Positions 6,628 to 7,690 of a stretch of DNA of 7,690 bases are shown in pieces (the first letter of the stretch is position 1; each line of letters starts with the position of its first letter). The DNA is from Candidatus Zixiibacteriota bacterium (lineage in GTDB: Bacteria; Blakebacterota; Blakebacteria; Blakebacterales; Blakebacteraceae). Where the stretch lies: the NCBI GenBank assembly GCA_030604325.1, contig JAUVWC010000052.1, positions 1 to 7,690 of the forward strand, read 5' to 3'. The position numbers were made by a program, and so were the translations under genes. Under the pieces are notes generated by a model that was given only the letters and a program-made list of their open reading frames with translations, was not told the origin of the DNA and did not search any database.

Positions 6628-7511
6628 CCAATCTCAAGGTAGGGGCGGCAGTTCTGATCGGACTGCTCGTCCTCATCTTCGGTGTCCTCTGGGGGCAGGA
6701 TCTGCTGCGGGCCGGCCGCACCCACAAAATCACGGTGGTTTTTGATACCGGTTTCGGATTGTCGACAGGCGACCCGGTTCTCATTGCGGGTGTAAAGAAA
6801 GGACAGGTGTCCCGCATCTCGCTGACTCCCGAAAACAGGGTCGCGGTGGAGATGCGTATAGACAACGACATCCAGCTTTATGATACCAGCATGTTCCTTA
6901 TCGAAAGCGAAGGACTCATCGGAGCGAGGTTCATCAATGTGACGGCCAATCCGGGCGGATCCATCCTCGCCCCAACCGATACCCTGTACGGAGGGTATGC
7001 AGCCAGTCTGAACGATATCTTCCGCAACGTGCTGCGACTCTCGGATCAGGTGGAGGCGCTGGTAGGGTCCATACAGGATGTCGTCAACGACGAAGATGTG
7101 CGCAAGAAAATCAGCCAGACCTACGATAACTTCAATCAGACGATCAACCTCCTCAACCAGGTAGTTGTTGATAACCAGGATATGATCAGGCAGAGCCTCG
7201 AGAATTTGAGCTCAGTGGTAGCAAACGTCAATAAGGCGCTGGTTGAAAATGTAGATGACTTTGAAGGGGCCCTTAAGTCGATCAGGGCGGCCGGAGATCA
7301 GTTCACCCGCGCGGCTTCCACGGTCGATTCGCTTTCGGCCGCGCTGCGCGATGTGGTGATACGTATTTCCCGGGGCCAGGGAACCCTGTGGCGCATGACC
7401 GAGTCGGACAGCCTCTATATCCAGATGATCACGACCTTCGCGCACCTCGACTCACTTATCACCGATATCAAGAACAACCCCAGGAAGTACCTCAAATTTA
7501 GTATCTTCTGA
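6597..7511 (+). CDS. MlaD/MCE-family lipid transport protein
   Basis: A 304-residue inner-membrane-anchored protein with one MCE domain, the type that forms hexameric rings on MlaFE-like ABC transporters and moves lipids between inner and outer membranes. The residues NLKVGAAVLIGLLVLIFGVLW (12-32, one transmembrane helix) lead into the MCE domain (about 43-120) with VFDTGFGLSTGDPVLIAGV (48-66), whose GDPV..AGV core is diagnostic, and the GLIGARFINV strand (106-115). Residues about 135-260 are predicted helical with many polar heptad-like positions. The end, DSLITDIKNNPRKYLKFSIF (285-304), is the usual finish of this subfamily. ATG 6597 has AAGGA (6583-6587) nine bases upstream and overlaps EIIB by 31 bases. 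No mlaE or mlaF is adjacent upstream, so its transporter partners are presumably elsewhere or downstream. Confidence 0.92.
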   Translation: MVWQRGQRELTNLKVGAAVLIGLLVLIFGVLWGQDLLRAGRTHKITVVFDTGFGLSTGDPVLIAGVKKGQVSRISLTPENRVAVEMRIDNDIQLYDTSMFLIESEGLIGARFINVTANPGGSILAPTDTLYGGYAASLNDIFRNVLRLSDQVEALVGSIQDVVNDEDVRKKISQTYDNFNQTINLLNQVVVDNQDMIRQSLENLSSVVANVNKALVENVDDFEGALKSIRAAGDQFTRAASTVDSLSAALRDVVIRISRGQGTLWRMTESDSLYIQMITTFAHLDSLITDIKNNPRKYLKFSIF

Positions 7512-7690
7512 TGTCGGGTGGCCGCCCACCCGTCGTTTTTGCCCTCGACGCCGGCGCCACCAGTACCCGTGTGCTTGTGGTCGACGGGGCCGGCACGATC
7601 CTCTGGCGGACAACGGCCGGAGGTGCCTCCATTACGCGGCTCGGGATTCGGGGTGCGGCCCAGATGGTGGCCGACCTCTGGCAGAAGGCG
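7511..7690 (+). CDS. BadF/BcrA/N-acetylglucosamine-kinase-type ATPase (N-terminal part, runs off edge)
   Basis: The first 60 codons of a protein of the ASKHA sugar kinase/acetate kinase/Hsp70 fold. The N-terminus holds the phosphate-1 motif, FALDAGATSTRVLVVDGAG (10-28), matching the D-x-G-x-T-x-T pattern with Asp13, Gly15 and Thr17, followed by the second strand TILWRTTAGGAS. This is typical of the BadF/BadG/BcrA/BcrD ATPase family, which includes N-acetylglucosamine kinases and the activators of radical dehydratases; the visible part cannot separate them. The ATG at 7511 overlaps the mlaD stop by one base (TGATG), and no ribosome binding site is close (AGGAAG at 7482-7487 is too far), so translation probably depends on ribosomes finishing mlaD. 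It is the only sensible start before the motif. The gene is cut by the right edge. Confidence 0.8.
   Translation, partial: MSGGRPPVVFALDAGATSTRVLVVDGAGTILWRTTAGGASITRLGIRGAAQMVADLWQKA
7515..7540 (+). terminator. Terminator-like hairpin at the mlaD/kinase junction
   Basis: CGGGTGG (7515-7521) and CCACCCG (7526-7532) form a perfect seven-pair, GC-rich stem with a four-base loop (CCGC), followed after TCG by five T's (7536-7540). This starts four bases after the mlaD stop and lies inside codons 2-10 of the kinase-like gene. It resembles a Rho-independent terminator, but the T-run is short and displaced by three bases, so partial termination or a translation-start structure are alternatives. Confidence 0.4.

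Overview
The window is a densely packed, single-strand (+) block of envelope, stress and phosphotransfer genes from a Gram-negative bacterium that makes lipopolysaccharide. The order is lptC, a large OstA/LptA-like gene, lptB, rpoN, hpf, hprK, a mannose-family PTS EIIA, a mannose-family PTS EIIB, an MlaD/MCE-family gene, and the first 60 codons of a BadF/BcrA/N-acetylglucosamine-kinase-type gene that runs off the right edge. The first 84 bases may hold the tail of an upstream gene. I see no genes on the minus strand, and no tRNA, rRNA, mobile element or CRISPR.

Organism: the LPS export genes imply an outer membrane. The run lptB-rpoN-hpf is classic in Proteobacteria, but there it continues with ptsN-rapZ. 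Here it continues with HPr kinase and mannose-type EIIA/EIIB, an arrangement closer to deltaproteobacterial and FCB-like or candidate-phylum Gram-negatives. The 501-residue OstA-like protein and the lipoprotein-like LptC also fit a lineage outside the Gammaproteobacteria. No phylum can be fixed from the sequence alone.

Layout: positions 81-2945 form the LPS-transport block (periplasmic LptC and OstA-like proteins plus the cytoplasmic ATPase LptB). After a 66-base gap, rpoN encodes sigma-54. After a 47-base gap, hpf, hprK, EIIA, EIIB, mlaD and the kinase-like gene follow with overlapping ends, mostly 4-base ATGA overlaps or overlaps of about 30 bases, so they are probably translationally coupled in one operon. 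The two gaps are the only places where separate promoters would fit outside coding sequence.

How it may work together: HprK would phosphorylate/dephosphorylate HPr (not in the window), and EIIA and EIIB could pass phosphate from HPr. No EIIC/EIID permease follows EIIB; an MCE lipid-transport protein does. This suggests, without proving, that the EIIA/EIIB pair serves a regulatory phosphorelay next to envelope-building genes. The EIIA keeps its predicted phosphorylatable histidine but lacks the aspartate and proline usual in the second active-site loop. A GC-rich hairpin followed by five T's sits exactly at the mlaD/kinase junction, inside the kinase's first codons, and could attenuate readthrough.
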